Below, piece after piece: positions 7,368 through 15,420 of a DNA stretch of 64,000 nucleotides (positions are counted from its first letter, which is position 1; every line of letters starts with the position of its first letter). The stretch comes from an uncultured Microbacterium sp. GTDB lineage: Bacteria > Actinomycetota > Actinomycetes > Actinomycetales > Microbacteriaceae. The DNA lies in NCBI RefSeq assembly GCF_945952435.1, contig NZ_CAMFHZ010000002.1, positions 62,001-126,000 of the forward strand, written 5' to 3'. The position numbers and the translations under genes were made by a program. The notes under the pieces were generated by a model. The model was given only the letters and a program-made list of their open reading frames with translations. It ran no database searches and was not told the DNA's origin.

Positions 7368-8678
7368 ATGCTGCAGTGGCTGCTGACCGTCGACCTCGTC
7401 GACGGACCGGCACCGTGGATCATCTGGGGTCTCGCCGCGGCGGGCGTGATCGCGCTGCTGATCCGCCCGCTCCGCCGACGCTGGGTCGTGCGCGCGGCGA
7501 TCGGCCTGGTGATCGGGGCGCTGGTCGGCTGGTTCCTCGTCGTCTGGGCCGACACCACGAACGCGTTCGAGCTCCCGCTGCCCGCAGACGTGAAGTGGTG
7601 GACCACGGGGGGCTTCGCCGCGATCGGTCTCGGGGTCGTGAGCCTGTGGTCGTCCCGCTGGTGGCGCAAGGTCGTCGCCGTCGTGACCATCCTCACCTCG
7701 CTCATGTCGATGACCGTCGGCATCAACCAGGCGTTCGGGCAGGACGCGACGCTCGCCGACATCCTCGGCATCAGTACGCTGCGCTCCTTCGACGACTTCG
7801 CCCCGCCGCTGACGCACCCCGTCGACGACACGACGCCGCTCTACAAGACGTGGAAGCCGCCGGCGAACATGCCGAAGGAGGGGCGCTACGGCGCACTCCG
7901 GGGCACGCACGCGATCCCCTCGACGGGCGGCTTCGTCCCGCGCTCCGCGACCGTCTACCTGCCGCCGGCCGCCCTCGTGAAGAACCCCCCTGCGCTGCCC
8001 GTCGTCGTCTTCATGATGGGGCTGCCCGGCTGGCCCAGCCCGCAGCCCATGGTCGAGACGCTCAACGCCTTCGCCAAGAAGCACAACGGTCTCGCGCCGA
8101 TCGCCATCATCGCCGACCAGCTCGGAAGCGAGGACGCGCAGAACCCCGGATGCGTGAACTCCACCCGCTACGGCGGGGTGGAGACGTACTTCAACAAGGA
8201 CATCCCGAACTACATCCGCACGCACATGCGGGTGCTCACGGACTCGAAGTACTGGACGATCGCGGGCTACTCCAACGGGGGCGCGTGCGCGTTCATGTGG
8301 GGCGCCCGCCACCCCGACATCTGGGGCAACATCGCCACGGCGTCCGGCGAGCCCTGGGCGGGCTCCGCCGACCCCGCCTCGGTGCTCGGGCCGGTGTACG
8401 CCGGAGACAAGGCCGCGTTCGACGCCAACAAGCCGGCCGCGATCCTCGCGGAGCACCCGGGGGAGTACGCGGGGCACGTCGCCGTGTTCTCCGCGGGCGC
8501 TCTCGACCGCAAGTACGCGCCGCTCAACCGGCAGTCGGCCGACCTCGCGGCGGCCGCCGGATTCCGCACCACTTACTACCTCGTGCCGAACGCCTCGCAC
8601 ACCGGACCCGGGCTGACGGGCGGCCTCGACAAGGCATTCTCGGTACTGTATCCCCGGTGGGGATTGGCGGCGGGATGA
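7368..8678 (+). CDS. membrane-anchored alpha/beta-hydrolase esterase
   Basis: 436-residue protein. The first 120 residues hold about four membrane segments (for example WIIWGLAAAGVIALLI and AAIGLVIGALVGWFLVVW). The rest is an extracytoplasmic alpha/beta-hydrolase domain. LPVVVFMMGLPGW precedes the oxyanion region, the nucleophile elbow is AGYSNGG (Ser302), and the catalytic His is probably in NASHTGPG near the C-terminus. Its stop overlaps the ATG of the MprF-like gene, so the two are co-translated. Esterases linked to MprF-type genes are known to remove aminoacyl groups from lipids in Enterococcus and Corynebacterium; that role here is inferred from context. A paralogue lies at 11595. Confidence 0.82.
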   Translation: MLQWLLTVDLVDGPAPWIIWGLAAAGVIALLIRPLRRRWVVRAAIGLVIGALVGWFLVVWADTTNAFELPLPADVKWWTTGGFAAIGLGVVSLWSSRWWRKVVAVVTILTSLMSMTVGINQAFGQDATLADILGISTLRSFDDFAPPLTHPVDDTTPLYKTWKPPANMPKEGRYGALRGTHAIPSTGGFVPRSATVYLPPAALVKNPPALPVVVFMMGLPGWPSPQPMVETLNAFAKKHNGLAPIAIIADQLGSEDAQNPGCVNSTRYGGVETYFNKDIPNYIRTHMRVLTDSKYWTIAGYSNGGACAFMWGARHPDIWGNIATASGEPWAGSADPASVLGPVYAGDKAAFDANKPAAILAEHPGEYAGHVAVFSAGALDRKYAPLNRQSADLAAAAGFRTTYYLVPNASHTGPGLTGGLDKAFSVLYPRWGLAAG

Positions 8679-11149
8679 CCTTCTCTTTTCGGACGGCGAC
8701 GGTTGCGGTGGCGCGTCGCGCAGGCGCCTACGCGCGCCGTCACCCCTTCGCGCTCGGGCTCGCCGCGCTGCTGCTGATCACCGGGCTGACGTTCGGCACG
8801 CTCCGGGGCACGCATCCGAACGGTCTGGGCGTGAGCCCGCTCGTGTTCGGCCGGGAGCGCCAGTGGTGGACCCCGCTGACCGCGCTGCTCGTGCCGGACG
8901 GATGGGTCGAGCTGATCGTCTCGCTCCTGCTCGCGCTGACGCTCCTCGCGTACGCGGAGCGGCTGATGGGCACGCTGCGGACCATGCTCGTGTTCGCCGT
9001 GACGGGCGTGCTGGGGATCCTCCTCGGCGTCGGCACGCAGACCCTCGCGTGGTCCTGGGGGCAGGTCTGGGCGCGGGTCGATGCGCGTGGCGAGGTGTTC
9101 GACCCCACGGTCGGCATCATCGGTGCCGTCATGGCGGCCAGCGCCTTCGCTCCGGCTCTGTATCGGCGCCGGATCCGCCTCATCGGCTTCTCGCTGCTGC
9201 TCACCTTCACGCTCTACGGCGGCGACTCGGACAGCGTCTATCGGCTGTACGCGGCGCTCATCGGCCTCGTGACCGGCGTGATCCTCACGAACGGGCGAGC
9301 CAAGGCCGCCTGGCACCGCAGCTCCTATCGCGAGACGAGGACGCTGGTCGCGGCCATGGTCGCCGTCACCGGCCTCGGTCCGCTGATCGTGCTCGTCACG
9401 GGCGTCGGCACGGGTCCGCTCGCGCCCGTGATCGCGGGTCTGCGCGGCGTCGACATCTCCGGGATCATCTCGCGCTGCTCCCAGGACGCCACGGACCACT
9501 GCGTGACCGACGTGTCCACCGCGCTGGCCACGGGCACGGGCGTCGTGCTGATGAGCCTCGTACCGCTGCTGCTGAGTCTCGTGGCGGCATGGGGACTGCG
9601 TGCGGGGCGCAGGGCCGCGTGGTTCCTCGCGATGGGGGTCAACGCGGTCATGGCGCTCCTCACGGGTATCAGCATCGCGGTCCGCGAGCTCTCGCACCCG
9701 GCGGACGTCGTCACGATCGACCGCCAGTTCCCCGGCTTCTCCGTGCTCGCGATCCTCATCCCCGTGGGGATGTGCGCCCTTCTCGCGATCACGCACCGCC
9801 GGTTCGCGGTGCTCGCCTCGCGCCGCGCGGTGGGCCGCTTCGCGCTCACCGTCGGCATCGCGTTCGTGGTCCTCGTCGCCGCCGACATGGTCCTCGTGAT
9901 GACGGTCGCGCACCCCGGCAACTTCTGGGGAGCGCTCGGATCCACCCTGCGCCGGTTCCTGCCGACCGGGATCGGGCACCCCGGATCGCGGACCGCGCTG
10001 ACCGGTCTGCCGCGAGCGATCCACCGCGACGTCGGCGGCGTGTTCTGGCTCGTCTTCGCCGTCGCGATGCTCGGGCTGCTCCGAGGGCGCTCGTCGAAGA
10101 CCGCGGACGATCAGGACCGCTTCCGCGCGCAGCTGCGGGAGACCGACGGCGGGACGCTCGGCTTCATGGGCACGTGGGAGGGCACAGAGCACTGGTTCAC
10201 GCCCGACGGGCGCGGCGCTGTCGCGTACCGCGTCGTCTCGGGGATCGCGATCGCGGTCGGGGATCCGGTCTGCACGCCGGGGGATGCGCCGAACACGATC
10301 CGCGGGTTCCTCGACTTCTGCGACTCGAACGCCTGGACCCCGGTGTTCTACAGCACTCACGAGCAGTTCGTGCCGACGTTCCGCGACCTCGGCTGGAAAC
10401 GGATCTCGGTCGCCGAGGAGACGGTCGTGCCGCTGGACCGGTTCGAGCTCACCGGCAAGGTCTGGACGAAGGTCCGCCAGCCCTACAACCGTGGCCAGCG
10501 CGACGGCCTCACCACGCTCTGGACGACCTGGGAGAAGCTGCCCGCGGGCCTCGTCGCGCAGCTCGACGCGCTCAGCGAGCAGTGGATCGCGGAAAAGGCC
10601 CTGCCCGAGATGCGCTTCACGCTCGGCGGCATGGAGGAGCTGCGCGATCCGGACGTCGCGATCCTGCTCGCGATCGGGCCGGAGGGCGAGCTCCAGGCCG
10701 TGACGAGCTGGATGCCCGTGTGGCGGGAGGGCGAGCTGATCGGTCGCACGCTGGACTTCATGCGGCGCGCGGACGGGGCGATGCCCGGCGTCATGGAGTT
10801 CGCGATCGCGTCGGCGGCCCTGCACATGAAGGAGCTGGGTCTGCAGGTGATGAGCCTGTCGGGCGCCCCGCTCGCTCAGAACGTCGACGGGACAGACGGC
10901 GACGACCAGGGCGAGCCGGAGTCGATCAAGCGCCTGCTGGGGTGGTTGAGCCGTGTGCTCGAGCCCGCCTACGGATTCGCGTCGCTGCTGCGGTACAAGG
11001 GCAAGTTCAACCCGGACTATCGGCCGATGTACCTGTTCTACGCCGACAACGGGCAGCTGCCCGCGATCGGCCTGGCGATCGGCCGGGCCTATCTGCCGAG
11101 CGCGTCCACTGCGGAGTACGTCGCGCTCGTCCGCTCCCTCGCGGGCTGA
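8675..11149 (+). CDS. MprF-like phosphatidylglycerol aminoacyltransferase (DUF2156)
   Basis: 824-residue membrane enzyme expected to move an amino acid from aminoacyl-tRNA to phosphatidylglycerol or diacylglycerol, lowering surface negative charge. Residues 1 to about 475 contain many membrane segments; the first block (ERQWWTPLTALLVPDGWVE) resembles a rhomboid-like module. The C-terminal 340 residues are the cytoplasmic DUF2156 domain with paired GNAT-like folds: GTWEGTEHWF, VAIGDPVC-like GIAIAVGDPVCTPGDA, VRQPYNRGQRDG and the closing YKGKFNPDYRPMYLFY are typical. Start overlaps the upstream esterase (ATGA). The amino acid used cannot be read from sequence. A very strong hairpin terminates it. 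Confidence 0.88.
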   Translation: MTFSFRTATVAVARRAGAYARRHPFALGLAALLLITGLTFGTLRGTHPNGLGVSPLVFGRERQWWTPLTALLVPDGWVELIVSLLLALTLLAYAERLMGTLRTMLVFAVTGVLGILLGVGTQTLAWSWGQVWARVDARGEVFDPTVGIIGAVMAASAFAPALYRRRIRLIGFSLLLTFTLYGGDSDSVYRLYAALIGLVTGVILTNGRAKAAWHRSSYRETRTLVAAMVAVTGLGPLIVLVTGVGTGPLAPVIAGLRGVDISGIISRCSQDATDHCVTDVSTALATGTGVVLMSLVPLLLSLVAAWGLRAGRRAAWFLAMGVNAVMALLTGISIAVRELSHPADVVTIDRQFPGFSVLAILIPVGMCALLAITHRRFAVLASRRAVGRFALTVGIAFVVLVAADMVLVMTVAHPGNFWGALGSTLRRFLPTGIGHPGSRTALTGLPRAIHRDVGGVFWLVFAVAMLGLLRGRSSKTADDQDRFRAQLRETDGGTLGFMGTWEGTEHWFTPDGRGAVAYRVVSGIAIAVGDPVCTPGDAPNTIRGFLDFCDSNAWTPVFYSTHEQFVPTFRDLGWKRISVAEETVVPLDRFELTGKVWTKVRQPYNRGQRDGLTTLWTTWEKLPAGLVAQLDALSEQWIAEKALPEMRFTLGGMEELRDPDVAILLAIGPEGELQAVTSWMPVWREGELIGRTLDFMRRADGAMPGVMEFAIASAALHMKELGLQVMSLSGAPLAQNVDGTDGDDQGEPESIKRLLGWLSRVLEPAYGFASLLRYKGKFNPDYRPMYLFYADNGQLPAIGLAIGRAYLPSASTAEYVALVRSLAG

Positions 11150-11188
11150 GGCCGCGCGCGGACGCGGCGAACCGCGACCCTCCGGCGA

Positions 11189-11233
11189 ACACGGACGAGG
11201 CCCCGCGGTCGGAACGCGGGGCCTCGTCCGTGT
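11189..11233. terminator. bidirectional terminator between the mprF-like gene and the DUF1508 gene
   Basis: Perfect 19-base inverted repeat, ACACGGACGAGGCCCCGCG and its complement, with a 7-base loop. It lies between two convergent genes and can serve both strands. Confidence 0.88.
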
Positions 11234-11243
11234 GCTGCGGAGA

Positions 11244-11426
11244 TCAGTCCTCGGTCTCGACGACCTCGGCGTCTGCGGCGTTGCGACGCACGGAGTCGAT
11301 GCCGTTCAGCGCGCTCGCCTTGGAGGCGTAGGCCTGACCGGAGGCGATGGTCTCGCCGTTGCCGGCCTTGAGACGGAAGCGCCACTTGCCGCCCTTGTCC
11401 TCGTAGAGCTCGAACTTTCCTGCCAT
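11244..11426 (-). CDS. DUF1508 (YegP-like) small protein
   Basis: 60-residue protein made of one DUF1508 unit: KFELYEDKGGKWRFRLKAGN, then the typical ETIASGQAYASKASALNGI and VRRNA. E. coli YegP has two such units, while actinobacterial members usually have one, so this length is normal. Function is not established. ATG at 11426 follows AGAGGAAC. The gene is monocistronic, ending at the shared hairpin with the mprF-like gene. Confidence 0.9.
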   Translation of the reverse strand: MAGKFELYEDKGGKWRFRLKAGNGETIASGQAYASKASALNGIDSVRRNAADAEVVETED

Positions 11427-11594
11427 GGTGTTCCTCTCGAACCGAGGGGCGGCCCTCGCCCCACGCTCAAAATAGCGGGGCGCGGGGCTCCCCGTCGAGA
11501 GTCGGATCGCGACGCCGCGGATCCGCGCGAGCCGCCGGCGTCGGGCACCGCGTGGGTAGCATGGGCGGACGATCGTCGGGAAGGCGGGTGCGCC

Positions 11595-12590
11595 ATGCGT
11601 GCAGATGGTGCGGGGCGCCGCGTCTCGGCGAGCGTGCTCGCGGCGATGCTCCTCGTCGCGGCGCTCGCGCTCGTGATCGGCGTCCTGAGCGGTCCCGCCG
11701 TGCAGCGCCCGCAGGCCGCGGCGACCACCGCGAGCACGGGCACGGATCCGCTCTTCCGCACGTGGAGACCGCCGGCCGACCTGCCGACCCACGGCACCGT
11801 GACGACATTGACGGGGGAGCAGCGGATCCCGTCCTCGGCGGGGTTCGCACCCCGCGACGCCTCGCTCTACCTGCCTCCCGCGGCGCTCGTGAAGGACGCT
11901 CCCGCGCTCCCGCTCGTCGTGTTCATGATGGGCCAGCCCGGGGATCCCGACCCCGAGCCGATCCAGGCGGCGATGGACGATCTCGCGGCCCGGCACCACG
12001 GCCTCGCGCCGATCGTCGTCGTCGCCGATCAGCTCGGCACGCCGGACGCGAATCCGGCGTGCGTGGACTCCTCCGCGTTCGGAGGCGTGCACACGTACTT
12101 CTCCGAGGACATCCCGGCCTGGGCGCGCGCGCATCTGCGGATCCAGGACGCGCCGGCGGCGTGGACGATCGCGGGCTTCTCCAACGGGGGAGGGTGCGCA
12201 CTGGACTGGGGGCTGGCGGATCCCGACGTCTGGGGATCGGTCGTCAGCATCGCCGGGGAGTCGTATCAAGGCACGGAGCATCCGGACGAGGTCCTGCAGG
12301 AGGCGTTCGGCGGGGATCGGGTCGCGTACGAGGCCGCGAAGCCGGCCGCGAAGGCGGTCGAGAACGCGGGGAGGTTCGGCGGGCACGTGGCGGAGTTCGC
12401 GGCGGGGACGCAGGACGCGCCGTTCACCGAGCAGGTGCGGCTGTCGGCGCGGATCGCCCACGACGCCGGGTTCTCGACGCAGGTCTTCGCGATCCCCGGC
12501 GAGGATCACAGCGGCGCGCTCCCCGAGGGGCTGCGGAAGACCTTCGGCGCCCTCTTCCCGCACCTCGGTCTCGCGGCCCCGGGGAGCTGA
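11595..12590 (+). CDS. secreted or anchored alpha/beta-hydrolase esterase, paralogue of the 7368 gene
   Basis: 331-residue protein with one N-terminal hydrophobic segment (VLAAMLLVAALALVIGVLSG) acting as signal or anchor, and the same hydrolase domain as the gene at 7368. PLFRTWRPPADLPTHG matches PLYKTWKPPANMPKEG in the paralogue, AALVKDAPALPLVVFMMG matches the corresponding strand, and the elbow AGFSNGGG gives Ser196. The catalytic His is probably in GEDHSGALPEG. It lacks the four-segment membrane domain of its paralogue. A GGAAGGCGGG sequence precedes the ATG. A lipid-aminoacyl or other ester hydrolase role is inferred from its place beside the MprF-like gene. Confidence 0.8.
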   Translation: MRADGAGRRVSASVLAAMLLVAALALVIGVLSGPAVQRPQAAATTASTGTDPLFRTWRPPADLPTHGTVTTLTGEQRIPSSAGFAPRDASLYLPPAALVKDAPALPLVVFMMGQPGDPDPEPIQAAMDDLAARHHGLAPIVVVADQLGTPDANPACVDSSAFGGVHTYFSEDIPAWARAHLRIQDAPAAWTIAGFSNGGGCALDWGLADPDVWGSVVSIAGESYQGTEHPDEVLQEAFGGDRVAYEAAKPAAKAVENAGRFGGHVAEFAAGTQDAPFTEQVRLSARIAHDAGFSTQVFAIPGEDHSGALPEGLRKTFGALFPHLGLAAPGS

Positions 12591-12594
12591 ACGC

Positions 12595-13683
12595 TCAGGC
12601 CGGCAGGCGCACCGCGACCGGCTCGGGATCGACCGCGAGGCCCACGACGTCGCCGTAGCCCGGGCGGATCCGTGCCGGGTGCTGCACCCGTACGAGCGCG
12701 CCGTCCTCGGTGCGCACGAGCGTGCGGCGCATGCTGCCGAGGAACATGCTCTCCTCGACCGTGCCCGCCACGGCCGCGCCCGCCGCGTCGACGAGCCGCA
12801 CGTTCTCCGGGCGCAGCAGCACGTCGACCTCGCCGGTGGCGGGCGTCTGCAGCGGCACCTCGATGCCCCAGACCCGCGCCGACCTGCCGTCGGCGAGGCC
12901 GCGCACCACGCTGGAGAGGCCGACGAAGGCGGCGACGTGCGCGGTGGCCGGGCGCAGATAGAGCTCCTCCGGAGTGCCGATCTGATCGATCCGCCCCGCG
13001 TCCATGACCGCGATCCGATCGGAGACGCTCAGCGCCTCCTCCTGATCGTGGGTGACGAACACCGTGGTGATGCCGAGGCGCAGCTGCAGGCGGCGGATCT
13101 CGTCCCGCAGCTGCACGCGCACCTTCGCGTCGAGCGCCGAGAGGGGCTCGTCCAGGAGGAGGACCCGGGGTTCCGTGACGAGGGCCCGGGCGAGCGCGAC
13201 CCGCTGCTGCTGCCCGCCCGATAGCTGATGCGGATACTTGTCCGCGTGGGCGTCGAGGCCGACGAGGGCGAGGGCGTCCATCGCCCGGCGCCGCGCCGCC
13301 GCCGTACCGACCCGACGCCGGCGCAGGCCGAACGCCGTGTTGTCGATCACGCGGAGGTGCGGGAAGAGCGAGTAGGACTGGAACACCATCCCGATGTCGC
13401 GCCGGTTCGTGGGCACGCCGGAGACGTCGCCGCCACCGAGGAGCACGGCGCCCGCATCCGCGTCTTCGAGGCCGGCGAGCACGCGCAGCAGCGTGGTCTT
13501 GCCGCAGCCGGAGGGCCCCAGGAGGGAGACGAACTCGCCGGGGGCGATGTCGAGGTCGATGCCGTGCAGCACCGCCGTGCGTCCGTAGCTCTTCACGATG
13601 CCCCGGAACTCGACGCGCGTGCCGCCCCGAGGATCGGCGAGAAGGGTGTTGTCCGCGGTGCGGGGGCGTGCGATGTCGCTCAT
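12595..13683 (-). CDS. ABC transporter ATP-binding protein, Fe3+/2-AEP/spermidine class
   Basis: 362-residue ATPase: Walker A GPSGCGKTT, Q-loop FQSYSLFPHLRVIDN, signature LSGGQQQR, Walker B RVLLLDEPLSALDAK and switch VTHDQEEAL. After about residue 235 a TOBE domain follows (DVLLRPENVRLVD, MFLGSMRRTLVR), which marks the PotA/FbpC/PhnT group. It is the last gene of the minus-strand operon. Its ATG overlaps the upstream permease stop (ATGA). The substrate cannot be assigned from the ATPase. Confidence 0.93.
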   Translation of the reverse strand: MSDIARPRTADNTLLADPRGGTRVEFRGIVKSYGRTAVLHGIDLDIAPGEFVSLLGPSGCGKTTLLRVLAGLEDADAGAVLLGGGDVSGVPTNRRDIGMVFQSYSLFPHLRVIDNTAFGLRRRRVGTAAARRRAMDALALVGLDAHADKYPHQLSGGQQQRVALARALVTEPRVLLLDEPLSALDAKVRVQLRDEIRRLQLRLGITTVFVTHDQEEALSVSDRIAVMDAGRIDQIGTPEELYLRPATAHVAAFVGLSSVVRGLADGRSARVWGIEVPLQTPATGEVDVLLRPENVRLVDAAGAAVAGTVEESMFLGSMRRTLVRTEDGALVRVQHPARIRPGYGDVVGLAVDPEPVAVRLPA

Positions 13684-14477
13684 GAGCGGGCCTTTCCGGC
13701 GCGCCCTCGAGCGGCGCGTCCGATGATGAGGAGCAGGAGGAAGCTGAACGCGAGGGCCATCAGCGCGAACATCGCCGGAGCCCAGCCGTCCTGCTTCTGC
13801 ACGACCACGAGCGCGGTCTGCAGCACGTCGCGGTTCAGCAGGGAAGCGATCGTGAACTCGCCGAGCACCACGGCGACCGCGAGCAGCGAGGCGGCGAGCA
13901 GACCCTGCCGCAGGTTGGGTGCGAGCACGCGCAGTACGACCGTGGGCCATCCCGCGCCGAGCGACCGTGCCGCCTCCGCCAGGGTCCGCAGATCGACGGC
14001 GTCGATCGAGGCCTGGATGGAGCGGTACGCGAAGGGCAGCACCGTGATCCCGTAGGCGAACGCAAGGGTCCAGGCCCCGGTGCCCAGACCGCGTCCGATC
14101 TGGAGGTAGATCGGGGTGAGCCCGACCACGAGCACGATCGCCGGGAGGGAGATTGGCAGCAGGACGGCGAACTCGAACACCGCGCGCAGTCGGGGGAACC
14201 GGAGGTTCACGAGGAGCATGGTCGGCGCGAGCACGAGCAGCACGATCAGCACGGTGACCGCGGCGAGGGCGACCGAGTTGCCCAGCCCCGTCCACACCGG
14301 CCGGTAGAGCGCGGCCCTGGCGGGATCGCCGAGTCCGGCCCAGTGCGCGAGGGTGAACCCGCCGTCCTCCGCACGGAACGTGTACGCGAGCGTCGCGACG
14401 AGGGGAACGAGGAAGAACAGGCCGACGAGCACGCCGACGATCCATCGCGTGGCGCGGGAGGGCGCGAGGCGGTTCAC
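13680..14477 (-). CDS. ABC transporter permease, second membrane subunit
   Basis: 265-residue inner-membrane protein with six hydrophobic segments. The EAA loop is LAEAARSLGAGWPTVVLRVL and LPISLPAIVLVVGLTPIY is typical of CysW/PotC/FbpB-type permeases. The GTG at 14477 overlaps the TGA of the first permease (GTGA), fixing the start; another GTG nine bases upstream is less likely. It pairs with the frameshifted permease upstream. Confidence 0.9.
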   Translation of the reverse strand: MNRLAPSRATRWIVGVLVGLFFLVPLVATLAYTFRAEDGGFTLAHWAGLGDPARAALYRPVWTGLGNSVALAAVTVLIVLLVLAPTMLLVNLRFPRLRAVFEFAVLLPISLPAIVLVVGLTPIYLQIGRGLGTGAWTLAFAYGITVLPFAYRSIQASIDAVDLRTLAEAARSLGAGWPTVVLRVLAPNLRQGLLAASLLAVAVVLGEFTIASLLNRDVLQTALVVVQKQDGWAPAMFALMALAFSFLLLLIIGRAARGRAGKARS

Positions 14478-15420
14478 GACTGCCACCTTGTGGCTCGGCG
14501 CTGCACGAGCGAGTAGGCCCACATCACGATCGCGACGACCACGATCATGCCGAGCGCGAGCGCGCCGGCCAGGTTCTCCCTGCCGAGCACCGTCTCGCTC
14601 GTGAGCGCGGCACGGATCTGCAACGGCACGATCTGTGCACCTTGACTGGCGAGCGCGGCGGCCGTCGCATACGACGAGAACGCGTTGGCGAACAGCAGGA
14701 GGAAGCTGGCGAGGAAGGCCGGGGCGAGCACCGGGATCCCGATCCGCAGCCAGAAGCTCGCCCGCGTCCCGCCGAGCGTCAGGTTCGCCTCGCTCCACTG
14801 CGGCTTGAGGGCGGAGAGGGCGGGCATGAACGTGATGACCATGAGCGGGATCTGGAAGTAGAGGTAGGGAAGGATCAGGCCGGGCAGCTCGTAGATCCAC
14901 GGTCCGTGGGCGTAGAGCTCCAGCCCGAACGCGTCCTTCAGCAGCCCGGTGACGATGCCGCGCAGACCGAGCGTGGCGATGAACATGAACGCCAGCATCA
15001 CTCCGCCGGTCTGGGCGAGCACACCGGAGGCGGCGTCGACGACCGTGCGCACGCCGCCGTCGGGGCGCAGCCCGAGCAGCGCGTAGCAGACGAGCGCCCC
15101 GACGATCGCTCCGATCGCGGCGGTGAGCACGGAGAGCCCGGCGGAGTTCGCGAACGTGAGCAGCACGGTCGGATCCCCGAGCGCCGAGAGGTTGCTCGTG
15201 GTGAAGCGGCCGTCGCGCGTGAAGAACCCGGTGCCGACCGCGAGGATCGTCGCAGGACAAGGAACAGCAGCAGATAGGCCGCGAACGGGACGAGGCCGAG
15301 GGCGGCGAGGACGGTGCGCACGCGAGCGGGCAGGGAACGGGACGCCCCGTGCCGGGCCGGAACGCGAGGTTCCGACCCGGCACGGGTGGCGGCGGGCGCC
15401 GCGCTGACGGACGAGGTCAC
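14474..15420 (-). pseudogene. ABC transporter permease, first membrane subunit, with a one-base frameshift
   Basis: Reading from the GTG at 15420 (overlapping the binding-protein stop, GTGA) gives a normal N-terminus: a basic tail, then LAALGLVPFAAYLLLFLVL. At about 15251 the frame breaks. Adding one C to CCTGCGACG would continue as PTILAVGTGFFTRDGRFTTS and join the long intact C-terminal part (230 residues from the GTG at 15166), with the EAA loop in a normal place. The total length of 947 bases is one short of a whole number of codons. Everything else in the operon is intact. It may be a real inactivating or phase-variable deletion, or a base-calling error. Confidence 0.8.
15347..15385 (-). 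other. strong hairpin inside the start of the first permease gene
   Basis: CCGTGCCGGG / CCCGGCACGG with an inner CGGAA / TTCCG stem, one unpaired base on each side and a 7-base loop, starting about 35 bases inside the permease frame. It sits just after the binding-protein gene, where an mRNA hairpin could lower expression of the membrane genes. Confidence 0.6.

Noticed and set aside
6336..8600. Very long minus-strand reading frame antisense to the importer ATPase and first esterase
   Set aside because: Composition (Arg, His, Asp, Glu-rich with no domain) is that of an antisense shadow in high-GC DNA; the plus-strand genes over the same bases have full family motifs.
11595..12590. Second esterase as a truncated pseudogene of the first
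   Set aside because: It has its own signal segment, ribosome site, intact Ser and His regions and full hydrolase length.
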